Assembly: GCA_031082205.1 (NCBI GenBank)
Contig: JAVHLJ010000018.1
Location: forward strand, 1-49,576
Source of the DNA: Elusimicrobiales bacterium
Lineage (GTDB): Bacteria > Elusimicrobiota > Elusimicrobia > Elusimicrobiales > UBA9959
Reading direction: 5' to 3'
DNA length: 49,576 bases
The translations under genes and the position numbers were made by a program. Under the pieces are notes generated by a model. That model did not search any database and was not told the DNA's origin. It worked only from the letters and a program-made list of their open reading frames with translations. Positions 7,336 to 15,950 of the stretch are shown here, one piece after another (positions within the stretch are counted from its first letter, which is position 1; each line of letters begins with the position of its first letter).

Positions 7336-7818
7336 GCGCTTTTTCCCGTCCGCCGCTTTCTTGTGCGCCTTCTCCTGCTTCTTCTCCGCCTTTCTCTCCA
7401 CCAGGTCCATGCCGCACTTCGGGCAGCGGCCGGGCTTGTCGGATTCTGCGCAACCCATGGGACAGACGTATTTCTTCGCCGCGGCTTTCTCTTTGACCGC
7501 GTACTTCTCCGGGTCCTTCATGAAGGACTTGTCGCAGCCGGGGCAGCAGAAATAGTAGTTCTTCCCCTTGTAGGACATCGAGATGGTGTCCTTCGCTATC
7601 TTGAGACCTTCTCCGGTCACCGGGCAGACCGCGCTCTTGCCTATCTCCTCTTTCGTTACTTTCCTGTATGCTGCCTCCGCTTTTTTTGCGGCGTCGGGCT
7701 TCTTCTCCGCCGCGGCCGGGTGCTTGTGCCCGGAATGGTCCTTGTGCCCTCCCTGGGCGAATACCGGCGGCACCGCCAGCAGCGGCGTCAGCGCCATCGC
7801 TATCATTGCTTTCCTCAT
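7333..7818 (-). CDS. Periplasmic YHS-domain plus heavy-metal-binding protein
   Basis: A 161-residue exported protein. After a signal peptide (1-21, ending VFAQ) comes a His-rich stretch (GGHKDHSGHKH). A YHS domain follows (about 58-105: CPVTGEGL, YKGKNYYFCCPGC, DPEKY), then a heavy-metal-binding motif (about 115-140: YVCPMGCAESDKPGRCPKCGMDL), and a Lys-rich tail. YHS domains often accompany copper transporters and are thought to bind Cu. The second motif resembles the two HMBD copies in the CusB protein of the same operon. It begins 17 bases after the cystathionine lyase stop, with AAGGAGG as ribosome-binding site, and is the last gene of the unit. A periplasmic copper chaperone is the likeliest role. 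Confidence 0.8.
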   Translation of the reverse strand: MRKAMIAMALTPLLAVPPVFAQGGHKDHSGHKHPAAAEKKPDAAKKAEAAYRKVTKEEIGKSAVCPVTGEGLKIAKDTISMSYKGKNYYFCCPGCDKSFMKDPEKYAVKEKAAAKKYVCPMGCAESDKPGRCPKCGMDLVERKAEKKQEKAHKKAADGKKR

Positions 7819-7835
7819 TGTTCCTCCTTGCGCGG

Positions 7836-8999
7836 CTATCCGCGCTGGATCTGATTTAAAGCGCGGTGCAGGTCCTTCAGCAGGTCCTCCGTGCTTTCTA
7901 TGCCGGCCGACAGCCGCACCAGACCGGCGGTGATGCCGCGTGCCAGCCGGTCCTTTTCCGGTATCGCGGCGTGCGTCATCGCGGCCGGGTAACAGGCCAG
8001 CGATTCCACGCCGCCCAGGCTCTCGGCCAGCGTGAAGATCTTCAGCTTTTTAAGGAATTTCTCCGCCGCCGGTCTCCCCCCTTTCAGTTCGAAGCTGACC
8101 ATGCCGCCATAGCCGTCCATCTGCGCTCCGGCCAGCGCGTGGGCCGGGTGATCTTTCAGGCCGGGATAATAGACCTTCGATACCGCCGGGTGGCGCGATA
8201 GCGCCTCCGCTATTTCGAAGGCGTTGGCCTCGTGCGCCTTCATGCGCACGGCGAGGGTCTTGATGCCGCGCAGCGTCAGCCAGGCGTCCCAGGGGCCGGG
8301 CACCGCGCCGGCCGCGTTCTGGTGGAACTTCACCTCCTCGAAGACGGCCTTGTCCTTTATCGCCAGCAGGCCGCCGATAACGTCGCTGTGGCCGCCCAGG
8401 TACTTGGTGGAACTGTGCACCACGATATCCGCGCCCAGTCCGACGGGCCGCTGGAAATACGGCGTCGCGAAGGTATTGTCCACGGCGAGCAGCGCCCGGC
8501 CCTTATGGGCTATCTCCGCCACGGCGGCGATGTCGGTGATATTGAGCAGCGGGTTCGTGGGCGTCTCGGCCCAGACCAGCCGGGTATTGCGGCGCATCGC
8601 TCTCCTGAAAGCAGCCGGGCTCCCGGAATCCGCGTAGGTTATCTCCAGCCCCCACTTGCGGAACACCTTCTCGAAGAGCCGGTAGGTGCCGCCGTAGAGG
8701 TCGTCGCCCGCCACCACGTGGTCCCCCTTTTTCAGCAGGCCGCCGACGACCGCGGTCTCGGCGGCGAGGCCGGAGGCGAAGGCCAGGCCGTGCCTCACTC
8801 CTTCGAGCGCGGCTACGCAGTCCTCCAGGGCTTTCCTCGTAGGGTTGCCGGTGCGGGAGTATTCCCAGCCGCGGTCCCGGCCCACGCCGTCCTGCTTGTA
8901 GGTGGAGGTCTGGTAGACGGGCACGGTCACCGAGCCGGTCCGCCGGTCCGCCTCCTGCCCGGCGTGTATCAGCGCCGTCTCGAATCCCATCCTCTTCAT
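7836..8999 (-). CDS. Cystathionine gamma-lyase / gamma-synthase family PLP enzyme
   Basis: A 387-residue member of the Cys/Met-metabolism PLP family, fold type I. The PLP lysine is K199 in VHSSTKYLGGHSD; TGNPT (about 50-54) and WAETPTNPLL are also conserved. Sequence alone does not separate gamma-lyase, gamma-synthase and beta-lyase. The overlapping partner (ATGA) is cystathionine beta-synthase, which favours gamma-lyase, releasing cysteine from cystathionine. The start at 8999 is chosen because of that overlap and the AAGGAG upstream; a second ATG nine bases on is possible. Longer reading to 9224 only re-reads the neighbour. Confidence 0.85.
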   Translation of the reverse strand: MKRMGFETALIHAGQEADRRTGSVTVPVYQTSTYKQDGVGRDRGWEYSRTGNPTRKALEDCVAALEGVRHGLAFASGLAAETAVVGGLLKKGDHVVAGDDLYGGTYRLFEKVFRKWGLEITYADSGSPAAFRRAMRRNTRLVWAETPTNPLLNITDIAAVAEIAHKGRALLAVDNTFATPYFQRPVGLGADIVVHSSTKYLGGHSDVIGGLLAIKDKAVFEEVKFHQNAAGAVPGPWDAWLTLRGIKTLAVRMKAHEANAFEIAEALSRHPAVSKVYYPGLKDHPAHALAGAQMDGYGGMVSFELKGGRPAAEKFLKKLKIFTLAESLGGVESLACYPAAMTHAAIPEKDRLARGITAGLVRLSAGIESTEDLLKDLHRALNQIQRG

Positions 9000-9946
9000 A
9001 GGAAGCCGTTCTCCTTCATCCAGCCGTCGTCGAAAAACTTGCTGAGATAGTTGCGTCCGGTGTCCGGCAGCATCACCACTATGGTCTCCGGGCGGCGGTA
9101 TTTCTCCGCGTATTTGAGCGCGGCCGCGAGCGCCGTGCCGGAGGAGCCGCCGACGAGCAGTCCCTCCTCGCGGGCCAGCCGGCGGGCCGCGGCGAAGGAC
9201 TCGGCGTCGCCGACGCGGAACCATTCGTCCACCACGCCCCTGTCGTAGATCTCCGGGAAGAAGTCCTCGCCTATGCCCTCCACCTTGTAGGACCTGGGCG
9301 TGTCGCCGGAAAGTATCGAGCCCTCGGGGTCCGCGCCTATCACCTTCAGGCCCGGCTTCTTCTCCTTGAGGAATTTTCCCGTGCCGGTGATGGTGCCGCA
9401 GGTGCCGGCTCCGGCCACGAAGACGTCCACTTCCCCCCCGCTGTCGGCCCAGATCTCGGGGCCGGTGGAGAGGTAATGGGCTTTCGGGTTCTCGGCGTTG
9501 GTGAACTGCCCGGGCCGCCAGGCGCCGGGTATCCCGCGCGCGAGCCGGTCGGCCACGCCGTTGTAGCTCTCCGGCGAGTCCGGCGCGACGTCGGTCCTGG
9601 TGATGACCACCTCCGCCCCGTAGGCTTTGAGCAGGCTCACTTTGTCGGCGCTCATCTTGTCGGGCAATACGAAAATCATCTTATAGCCTTTTACCGCGGC
9701 GGCGAGAGCGAGTCCCGCGCCGGTATTGCCCGCCGTGGCCTCCACTATCGTCGTGCGGCCCGGCGCTATCCGCCCGGCCTTCTCGGCCTCGGTAAGCATG
9801 CGCAGGGCTATCCTGTCCTTCACGCTGCCGCCGGGGTTGAGGTATTCCACCTTGGCGTAGAGCTTCGCGGGCAGGCCCGCCCCCGCGCGGTTAAGCCGCA
9901 CCAGCGGCGTGCCGCCTATGGCTTCAAGAATGCTGTCGTATCTCAT
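8996..9946 (-). CDS. Cystathionine beta-synthase (catalytic domain only)
   Basis: A 316-residue fold-type II PLP enzyme. K43 in GGSVKDR is the PLP lysine, TAGNTG binds phosphate, and GAGTCGTITG is the second glycine loop. It is called cystathionine beta-synthase rather than cysteine synthase because it has the block GADPEGSIL followed by YKVEGIGEDFFPEIYDRGVVDEW, which is characteristic of CBS. The regulatory CBS-domain pair is absent, so it should not be AdoMet-regulated. With the overlapping lyase it would convert homocysteine plus serine to cysteine, i.e. reverse transsulfuration. Its first 23 bases overlap the end of cusA, implying shared transcription with the metal pump. O-acetylserine sulfhydrylase activity is a possible alternative. 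Confidence 0.82.
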   Translation of the reverse strand: MRYDSILEAIGGTPLVRLNRAGAGLPAKLYAKVEYLNPGGSVKDRIALRMLTEAEKAGRIAPGRTTIVEATAGNTGAGLALAAAVKGYKMIFVLPDKMSADKVSLLKAYGAEVVITRTDVAPDSPESYNGVADRLARGIPGAWRPGQFTNAENPKAHYLSTGPEIWADSGGEVDVFVAGAGTCGTITGTGKFLKEKKPGLKVIGADPEGSILSGDTPRSYKVEGIGEDFFPEIYDRGVVDEWFRVGDAESFAAARRLAREEGLLVGGSSGTALAAALKYAEKYRRPETIVVMLPDTGRNYLSKFFDDGWMKENGFL

Positions 9947-12900
9947 GGGAGGCCTCTATTTCCCTTATCTCCCTCTTTTTCCAAAGGTAGAACACCACCG
10001 GGTATACCAGCAGCTCCAGCGCGAAGCTGGTGAAAAGCCCGCCTATCATCGGCGCCGCTACGCGCTTCATCATGTCGGCGCCGGTGCCGAGCGACCACAT
10101 TATGGGGATGAGCCCCATGAAGGCGGTCATCACCGTCATCATCTTGGGCCGCACGCGCTTGACCGCGCCGTGCACGACCGCCTCCTGCAGGTTCTTCAGC
10201 GTGAACGGCCGCCCGCTCTTGCGCAGTTCCTCGTAAGCGAGGTCCAGGTAAAGGAGCATGAACATGCCGGTCTCGGCGTCGAGGCCCATAAGGGCTATCA
10301 TGCCCACCCACACCGCTATCGAGATATTGTAGTCGAGCAGCCAGACGAACCACACCGCCCCGATGAGAGAGAACGGCACGGCCAGCAGGACTATGCCGGT
10401 CTTCACCGCCGACTTAGTGTTCATGTAGATCAGCAGGCAGATGAGGAAGAGCGTCAGCGGCAGCACGAACGTCAGGCGCTCCCGGACGCGCAGCATGTTC
10501 TCGTACTGGCCGCTCCATTGCAGGGAATAGCCCGGCGGGAGCTTGACGTGGTCGGCCACCATTTTCTTGGCGTTCTTCACGTAGGTCCCCACGTCCACGC
10601 CGGCGACGTCCACGTAGACGTAGCCGGAGAGCAGCCCGTTCTCGTTGCGTATCATCGCCGGGCCCGAGCGGAAGACGATGTCGGCTATCTGGCCCAGCGG
10701 CACGTTGACGCCGTTCTCCGCCGTCACCAGCACTCGCCCCAGCTTGTCCACGTCGTCGCGGAAGCCGCGGGCGTAGCGCACGTTCACCGGGTAGCGCTCG
10801 CGCCCCTCGACGGTGGTGGTCAGGTTCTGCCCGCCTATGGCCGTCATCAGCGCCATCTGCGCCTCTTTCACGGTCAGGCCGTAGCGGGCGAGCTGGTCGC
10901 GCCTGAGCTCGAAGTCGAGGAAGTAGCCGCCGGCGGTGCGCTCGGCGTAGACGCTGCGGGTGCCTTCGACCTGGCGCACTATCCGTTCCACTTCCAGACC
11001 GGTCTCCTCTATGGTCCTGAGGTCGGAGCCGAAGATCTTGATGCCGACCGGGGTGCGCACGCCGGTGCTCAGCATGTCTATGCGGGCCTTTATCGGCATG
11101 GTCCAGGCGTTGGATACTCCGGGAAAACGCATCTTCGAGTCTATCTCCGCGATCAGCTCGTCCCAGGTCAGGCGGTCGTACCAGACCCGCCGCAGCACCG
11201 CTTTCAGGAAGTCCGGCGCCCAGGACGAGTACCAGCGGTCCCTGGGCCTCCACTGGTCCATCGGCTTGAGCACCGCGACCGTCTCCATCATCGAGAAAGG
11301 CGCCGGGTCGGTGGAGGTGTCCGCGCGGCCCGCCTTGCCGTGGACGCGCTCCACTTCCGGGAAGGATCTGAGTATCCTGTCCTGCGCCTGCATCAGCCGC
11401 TGGGCCTCGGTCACGGAGATGCCCGGCAGCGTGGTGGGCATGTAGAGAATGGTGCCTTCGTTGAGCGGGGGCATGAACTCGGAGCCGGTCTTGAGATAGA
11501 CGGGGATGGCGGTAAGCACCAGGAACAGGGCTCCCGCCAGCACCTTGCGCGGATGCTCCAGCGTCCACCGGCAGACCGGTTCGTAGACCCTGAAAATCCG
11601 GCGCGATATCGGATGCTTCTCCTCCGGGTAGTACTTGCCGACGGTGACGGCGTTCACCAGGCCGGAGAACCAGGCCGGCCTGAAATGGACGTGGTCCATG
11701 CGCGTGAACATCATGCGCAGCGCCGGGTCCAGCGTGATGGCCAGCAGCGCCGCCACGAACATGGTGAGGTTCTTGGTGTAGGCCAGCGGCTTGAAGAGGC
11801 GGCCTTCCTGGTCCACCAGGGTGAAGATCGGCAGGAAAGCCACGGCTATCACGAGCAGCGAGTAGAAGACCGACGGCCCCACCTCCTGCAGGGCTTCCAG
11901 CCGCACGGCGTGGAAGTCGCCCTTCCTGCCCCCGGCCTCCCAGTGTTCCAGTTTCTTGTAGGCGTTCTCCACCTCCACTATGGCGCCGTCCACCAGGACG
12001 CCTATCGAGATGGCGATGCCGGCCAGCGACATGATATTGGAGCTGATGCCGGCCAGGTACATCGGTATGAAGGCCAGCAGCACCGCCACCGGTATGGTCA
12101 CGATGGGGATTATCGCCGAGGGGATGTGCCAGAGGAAGAAAAGTATGACCAGGCTGACTATGATCATCTCCACCGTGAGCTGGCGTTTGAGCGTGGCGAT
12201 GGCGCGCTTGATGAGGTCGGAGCGGTCGTAGGTGGTCAGTATCTCCATCCCTTCCGGGAGCGAGGGCTTTATTTCGTTAAGCCGCTCCTTGACGCGCTCT
12301 ATCACGGTGAGCGCGTTCTCTCCGTGGCGCATAACCACTATGCCGCCGACCGCGTCCCCCTCGCCGTCGAGATCGCCTATGCCGCGGCGCATTTCGGGCG
12401 CGGCCGTGACCGTCGCCACGCTCTTCACCAGGACCGGGGTGCCGCCGGGGCCGCGGGCGGCCACGACTATGCTCTCTATGTCCTTTATCGACCGCGCGTA
12501 GCCCCTGCCGCGGATCATGTACTCGGCGCCGGAGTACTCTATCAGGCGGGCGCCGCTTTCCTCGTTGCCTTCCTGGACGGCCTTCATGACCGCCGCGATC
12601 GAGATCCCGTGGGCGGCCAGCGCGTCCGGGTCGAGGTTTACCTGGTACTGCTTCTGAAAGCCGCCGAAGGCCGCCACCTCGGCCACGCCGGGCACCGACT
12701 GCAGCTGGTAGCGCAGGTTCCAGTCCTGGAAGGAACGCAGCTCGGCGAGGTCATGCCGGCCGCTTTTGTCGACGAGCGCGTACTGGTAGATCCAGCCCAC
12801 GCCGGTGGCGTCGGGTCCCAGTTCCGTCTTCACGCCGTCGGGCAGCTGCGGCAATATCTTGCTGAGGTATTCCAGCACGCGCGAGCGCGCCCAGTAGATG

Positions 12901-13202
12901 TCCGTGCCGTCCTCGAAGATGACGTAGACGTAAGAGAAGCCGAAATCGGAGAAGCCGCGTATGGTCTTCACCTTTGGCAGGCCCAGCAGCGCGCTGACCA
13001 CGGGATAGGTCAACTGGTCCTCTATCACGTCCGGAGAGCGGTCCCACCTGGAATAGACGATGACCTGCGTGTCGGAGAGGTCCGGTATGGCGTCGAGATT
13101 GATGTTCTTTACGGAGTAGACGCCCGCCGCGACCGCGGCCAGCGCTATGATCAGCACCAGGACCCGGTTATGCGCGGAGAAAGCTATGATGTCGCGTACC
13201 AT
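9924..13202 (-). CDS. cusA: CusA-type RND Cu(I)/Ag(I) efflux pump
   Basis: A 1092-residue inner-membrane RND transporter of the heavy-metal efflux family, with the usual twelve membrane helices and two large periplasmic loops. LVDGAIVEVENAYK (membrane helix 4 region) is conserved. The methionines that carry Cu(I)/Ag(I) in E. coli CusA (M573, M623, M672) have counterparts here: M588 in YMPTTLPG, M638/M639 in FSMMET and M710 in DMLSTG. This points to monovalent copper or silver rather than zinc or cobalt. There is an insertion of about 23 residues between the second and third sites, around WYSSWAPDFL. The gene starts 13 bases after cusB; the family length is normal. Confidence 0.93.
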   Translation of the reverse strand: MVRDIIAFSAHNRVLVLIIALAAVAAGVYSVKNINLDAIPDLSDTQVIVYSRWDRSPDVIEDQLTYPVVSALLGLPKVKTIRGFSDFGFSYVYVIFEDGTDIYWARSRVLEYLSKILPQLPDGVKTELGPDATGVGWIYQYALVDKSGRHDLAELRSFQDWNLRYQLQSVPGVAEVAAFGGFQKQYQVNLDPDALAAHGISIAAVMKAVQEGNEESGARLIEYSGAEYMIRGRGYARSIKDIESIVVAARGPGGTPVLVKSVATVTAAPEMRRGIGDLDGEGDAVGGIVVMRHGENALTVIERVKERLNEIKPSLPEGMEILTTYDRSDLIKRAIATLKRQLTVEMIIVSLVILFFLWHIPSAIIPIVTIPVAVLLAFIPMYLAGISSNIMSLAGIAISIGVLVDGAIVEVENAYKKLEHWEAGGRKGDFHAVRLEALQEVGPSVFYSLLVIAVAFLPIFTLVDQEGRLFKPLAYTKNLTMFVAALLAITLDPALRMMFTRMDHVHFRPAWFSGLVNAVTVGKYYPEEKHPISRRIFRVYEPVCRWTLEHPRKVLAGALFLVLTAIPVYLKTGSEFMPPLNEGTILYMPTTLPGISVTEAQRLMQAQDRILRSFPEVERVHGKAGRADTSTDPAPFSMMETVAVLKPMDQWRPRDRWYSSWAPDFLKAVLRRVWYDRLTWDELIAEIDSKMRFPGVSNAWTMPIKARIDMLSTGVRTPVGIKIFGSDLRTIEETGLEVERIVRQVEGTRSVYAERTAGGYFLDFELRRDQLARYGLTVKEAQMALMTAIGGQNLTTTVEGRERYPVNVRYARGFRDDVDKLGRVLVTAENGVNVPLGQIADIVFRSGPAMIRNENGLLSGYVYVDVAGVDVGTYVKNAKKMVADHVKLPPGYSLQWSGQYENMLRVRERLTFVLPLTLFLICLLIYMNTKSAVKTGIVLLAVPFSLIGAVWFVWLLDYNISIAVWVGMIALMGLDAETGMFMLLYLDLAYEELRKSGRPFTLKNLQEAVVHGAVKRVRPKMMTVMTAFMGLIPIMWSLGTGADMMKRVAAPMIGGLFTSFALELLVYPVVFYLWKKREIREIEASHEIRQHS

Positions 13203-13215
13203 AAAGGCCTTTTTC

Positions 13216-14466
13216 TCAGTCTCCCAGGGCCGCGCGCATCCTGGACTCCGAGTCGATCAGGAAGTTGGCGGAGGTCACCACCTTCTCCCCCGCGGAGATC
13301 CCCGAGCGCACCTCCACGTGGTCGCCGCCCCTCCTGCCGGTGCGGACCTCCCGCGGCTCGAAGACGCCACCGTCCTTCATGACGAAGACCAGCTCCTTTT
13401 CGCCCGTGTCGAGCACGGCGCCGGCGGGCACCGTCAGCGCCGTTCCGAGTTCGGCTTCGATGCGGACCTCCACGTACATCTCGGGGCGCAGCGCCAGGTC
13501 CGGGTTCCCGGTCTCTATCCTGGCCCGCAGCGTGCGGGTCTCTCCGGAGACGATGGGGTCCAGCGAGCGCACGACGCCGCGGAAATCCCTGCCCGGCCAG
13601 GCGCGGGACCGTATGACGGCCTTCTGTCCCGGTTTCACGGCGGCGGAATCGTATTCGTAGACCTGCGCGTAGACCCACGCCGTCTCCCGCGGCAGCAGCA
13701 GGTTCTCGAAGCGCTCCGGATCCCTTTCGGCCTCCTTCAACTGGTCCTCGCCCAGGCCAAGCTGCAGCAGGCGCAGCCTGGCGGCGCCGGCCAGCGCGGC
13801 GGCGCGTTCCCTGGCGTCCGGCCAGTCGCTCTCTTTCATGCGGTCGCGCGCGGCCGCGGCCTCCCGGTATTCCGCGACGGCCCTGTAGAGGTCCGGGTCG
13901 TAGGCTACCTTGCCGGGAGCGTTTATCGTTCTTGCCAGGCGGCGCCAGGCGGCCGCGCCGGTCTTGAGCCCTATCATCCGCTGCTTTTCGGGCGTGAGGG
14001 TCACGACTCCGTGGCCGGGGACGCCGGACCCGCCGCCGTCCCCGTAGACCGGGATATAGTCCATCCCCATCTCGTCCTTCATCGGGACGGGCGAGGTGAT
14101 CTCCGGGTTCATCGGGTTGCGGTAGAACTTAACTTCCCGTTCCCCGCCGGCCGCCGGCTCTTTCTTCACCAGGTGCATATTGCAGATGGGGCAGTCGCCG
14201 GGCCTGTCCGAGGTGACGTCCGGGTGCATAGGGCAGTAGTAGAGGTCCTTCCGCGGAGCGGGGGCCTCTTTCTTGACCAGGTGCATATTGCAGATGGGGC
14301 AGTCGCCGGGCCTGTCCGAAGTGACGTCCGGGTGCATCGGGCAGTAATACAGCTCGGCCTGGGCGTGGGCGTGACCGCCGGCGTAATGCCTCCAGGCGGC
14401 GTAGCCGCCTCCGAGCAGCAGCACGGCGCCCAGCGCGGCGGCGGCGAGTCCTGATCTTGAGATCAT
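13216..14466 (-). CDS. cusB: CusB-type periplasmic adaptor with duplicated metal-binding domain
   Basis: A 416-residue membrane-fusion protein linking the pump to the outer-membrane channel. It has an N-terminal membrane anchor (about 5-25). Two almost identical heavy-metal-binding motifs follow (YYCPMHPDVTSDRPGDCPIC then NMHLVKKE, near 40-65 and 76-101). A third, degenerate copy (FYRNPMNPEITSPVPMKDEMGMDY) lies before the adaptor body (about 150-416) with barrel-sandwich and beta-barrel segments. The helical hairpin is short, as in CusB. The start at 14466 overlaps the TolC-type stop (ATGA); the longer frame to 14811 re-reads the neighbour. Extra Cys/Met/His sites suggest that it captures copper and hands it to the pump. 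Confidence 0.9.
   Translation of the reverse strand: MISRSGLAAAALGAVLLLGGGYAAWRHYAGGHAHAQAELYYCPMHPDVTSDRPGDCPICNMHLVKKEAPAPRKDLYYCPMHPDVTSDRPGDCPICNMHLVKKEPAAGGEREVKFYRNPMNPEITSPVPMKDEMGMDYIPVYGDGGGSGVPGHGVVTLTPEKQRMIGLKTGAAAWRRLARTINAPGKVAYDPDLYRAVAEYREAAAARDRMKESDWPDARERAAALAGAARLRLLQLGLGEDQLKEAERDPERFENLLLPRETAWVYAQVYEYDSAAVKPGQKAVIRSRAWPGRDFRGVVRSLDPIVSGETRTLRARIETGNPDLALRPEMYVEVRIEAELGTALTVPAGAVLDTGEKELVFVMKDGGVFEPREVRTGRRGGDHVEVRSGISAGEKVVTSANFLIDSESRMRAALGD
14161..14352 (-). repeat. Near-identical 84-bp tandem duplication inside cusB
   Basis: Bases 14161-14244 and 14269-14352 match at about 79 of 84 positions, with a 108-base period (36 codons). Each copy encodes one CPMHP...CPICNMHLV metal-binding motif. 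High identity at the DNA level suggests a recent duplication or gene conversion. Confidence 0.85.
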
Positions 14467-15686
14467 AAACTTTCTCCAGTTATGGCCATTTTGCGGGCCC
14501 GCCAGTAGGCGTATTCGGCCCGGGACCTGTAATACTCCCGCTGAACTTCCAGAAGCGCGCGGCCGGCCTCTATGAGCTCGAGGAAGGAAGCCTGCCCGGC
14601 CTCGTAGGAGGCCCGCGACGCCTTCAGCGCCTGTTCGGCCTGCAGGACGGCCGAGGCGTAGATATTTATAAGGTTGGCGCAGCAGTCCAGTTCCAGCGCG
14701 GCGGACTTCAGCTCCAGCAGCAGCGCGTTGCGGGCGGAGTCGTATTCCGCCTCCGCGGCGGCGCGCTCCGCCGCGGCCTCGTCCCGTTCCGCCTTGTTCC
14801 GGCCGAACCACAAGGGGACGGTGAGGCCCAGCGAGAGGTCGTAAGTGCCGTCCATCGCGGGATCGTCGGCGGAGCGGCGCCGCAGCCCCACCATGAGGTC
14901 CGGCGCGTAGCCGGCCCTGGCCAGGGCCGCCCTCCTGTCGTAAGCCCCGATCCTGGCCCTCAGTGCCCTTAACCCCGGATTATCGGCCAGCGCCGCCGCC
15001 TCCAGGGCCGGGTAATCTGCGGGTTCCGGCGCGAAATCCTTCTCCTCCGGTTCGCCGACGGGGGCGGCCGGCGGGCGGTTGCGCAGGGCGTTCAGCCGCG
15101 CCGCCGCCGCCCCTTTCTCCTGGGCCGTTTCCAGCAGCAGCCCCTGCGCCTTCGAAAGTTCGACCTGGGCTCTGAGCGCGTCGGCCTGTGAACCCCGGCC
15201 GGCCGCGTAGCGGCTTTCGGCGGCCAGCGCGAAACCGCGCACCAGCTCCAGGTTCTCCCTGTACAGGCGCTCCGTGCGGGTCAGGAGCAGGTAGTTCTGG
15301 AAAGCTTCCACCGCCTCCGCCAGCACCTTGTTGGTCCGGTCGCCGGAAAGGGCGCGGTAGTAGGCGCTCTCCCCTTTCGCGGCGTCGCGCGCCAGGCGGG
15401 ACTTGAACGGGTTACGGAACTCCTGCTTCAGGGACACGGCCCTCTCCGCGGCCCCGGACCCGAGCGGTCCGTCGGCGTACATGCGCTCGAATTCCACCAC
15501 GGGGTCCATCGGCAGCCAGGCCTGCCGCACCCGCGCCGACGCCGCCCCGGCGGCGGCCGCGGCCTCCGCTATCTCCGGATTCGCGGCCCGGACCTCCCCG
15601 AGGAAGATTTCCAGCGAGAGCGGCGCCCTCTCCTCCGCGTGGGCGGGGAGGGCCGCGAAAATGATGAAGATCGCCGCGTACTTCAT
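14463..15686 (-). CDS. TolC-family outer-membrane efflux channel
   Basis: A 407-residue outer-membrane efflux protein: signal peptide (1-17, ending AHA), then two repeats of long Ala/Glu/Arg-rich helices with coiled-coil character joined by short strands, as in TolC/CusC. The segments PVVEFERMYADGPLGS and LGLTVPLWFGRNKAERDEA are typical of heavy-metal-type channels. Unlike CusC there is no lipobox cysteine. It overlaps cusB by four bases and lies nine bases after a small membrane protein gene. It would complete the CusCBA-like tripartite complex across both membranes. Confidence 0.88.
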   Translation of the reverse strand: MKYAAIFIIFAALPAHAEERAPLSLEIFLGEVRAANPEIAEAAAAAGAASARVRQAWLPMDPVVEFERMYADGPLGSGAAERAVSLKQEFRNPFKSRLARDAAKGESAYYRALSGDRTNKVLAEAVEAFQNYLLLTRTERLYRENLELVRGFALAAESRYAAGRGSQADALRAQVELSKAQGLLLETAQEKGAAAARLNALRNRPPAAPVGEPEEKDFAPEPADYPALEAAALADNPGLRALRARIGAYDRRAALARAGYAPDLMVGLRRRSADDPAMDGTYDLSLGLTVPLWFGRNKAERDEAAAERAAAEAEYDSARNALLLELKSAALELDCCANLINIYASAVLQAEQALKASRASYEAGQASFLELIEAGRALLEVQREYYRSRAEYAYWRARKMAITGESL

Positions 15687-15695
15687 ATCGAACCC

Positions 15696-15950
15696 CTAAT
15701 GAGCCAGCCTGGCCGCCAGGCCGCTGAGCCCCGGCAGATGGTATATTACGACCCCGGCCAGGACCGCGAGATACAACAGTCCGGCCGCTATGGCGGCCTT
15801 GGCCATTTTCCGGCCGCGGTCGCTTATCCCGGGGTCGCGCAGGGCCATGAGGCCGAAAGCGACCGCCAGGCCCGCCTTCTCGGTCCCGAAAAGGTGCACG
15901 AACGACAGTAAACCCATGGCCAGGGCGGCCATGGCGAGTTTAGCGGACAT
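15696..15950 (-). CDS. Small two-helix membrane protein, DUF4190-like
   Basis: An 84-residue protein with two membrane helices (about 4-22 and 50-72) separated by GLMALRDPGISDRGRKMA, a pattern like DUF4190 proteins in which a second helix begins with a GRxxAxAG-type motif. ATG codons at 15953 and 15950 both lie inside the end of the anti-sigma gene; AAGGAGG fits the second better. It is translationally coupled to the anti-sigma gene and sits directly before the efflux genes. The role is unknown; assisting the anti-sigma factor or pump assembly is conceivable. Confidence 0.6.
   Translation of the reverse strand: MSAKLAMAALAMGLLSFVHLFGTEKAGLAVAFGLMALRDPGISDRGRKMAKAAIAAGLLYLAVLAGVVIYHLPGLSGLAARLAH

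Noticed and set aside
7157-7555. Plus-strand frame starting inside the DUF4405-like gene
   Set aside because: The first 50 residues look plausible, but the rest is antisense to the YHS protein; no ribosome-binding site and no known domain.
9909-13382. A 1157-codon open frame on the plus strand across the pump gene
   Set aside because: It is an antisense shadow of cusA: composition is His/Arg/Val-rich, no family motifs appear, and the minus strand encodes a full RND transporter.
14160-14352. CRISPR-like array from the repeated unit
   Set aside because: Only two units, both inside an open reading frame and encoding the same metal-binding motif.
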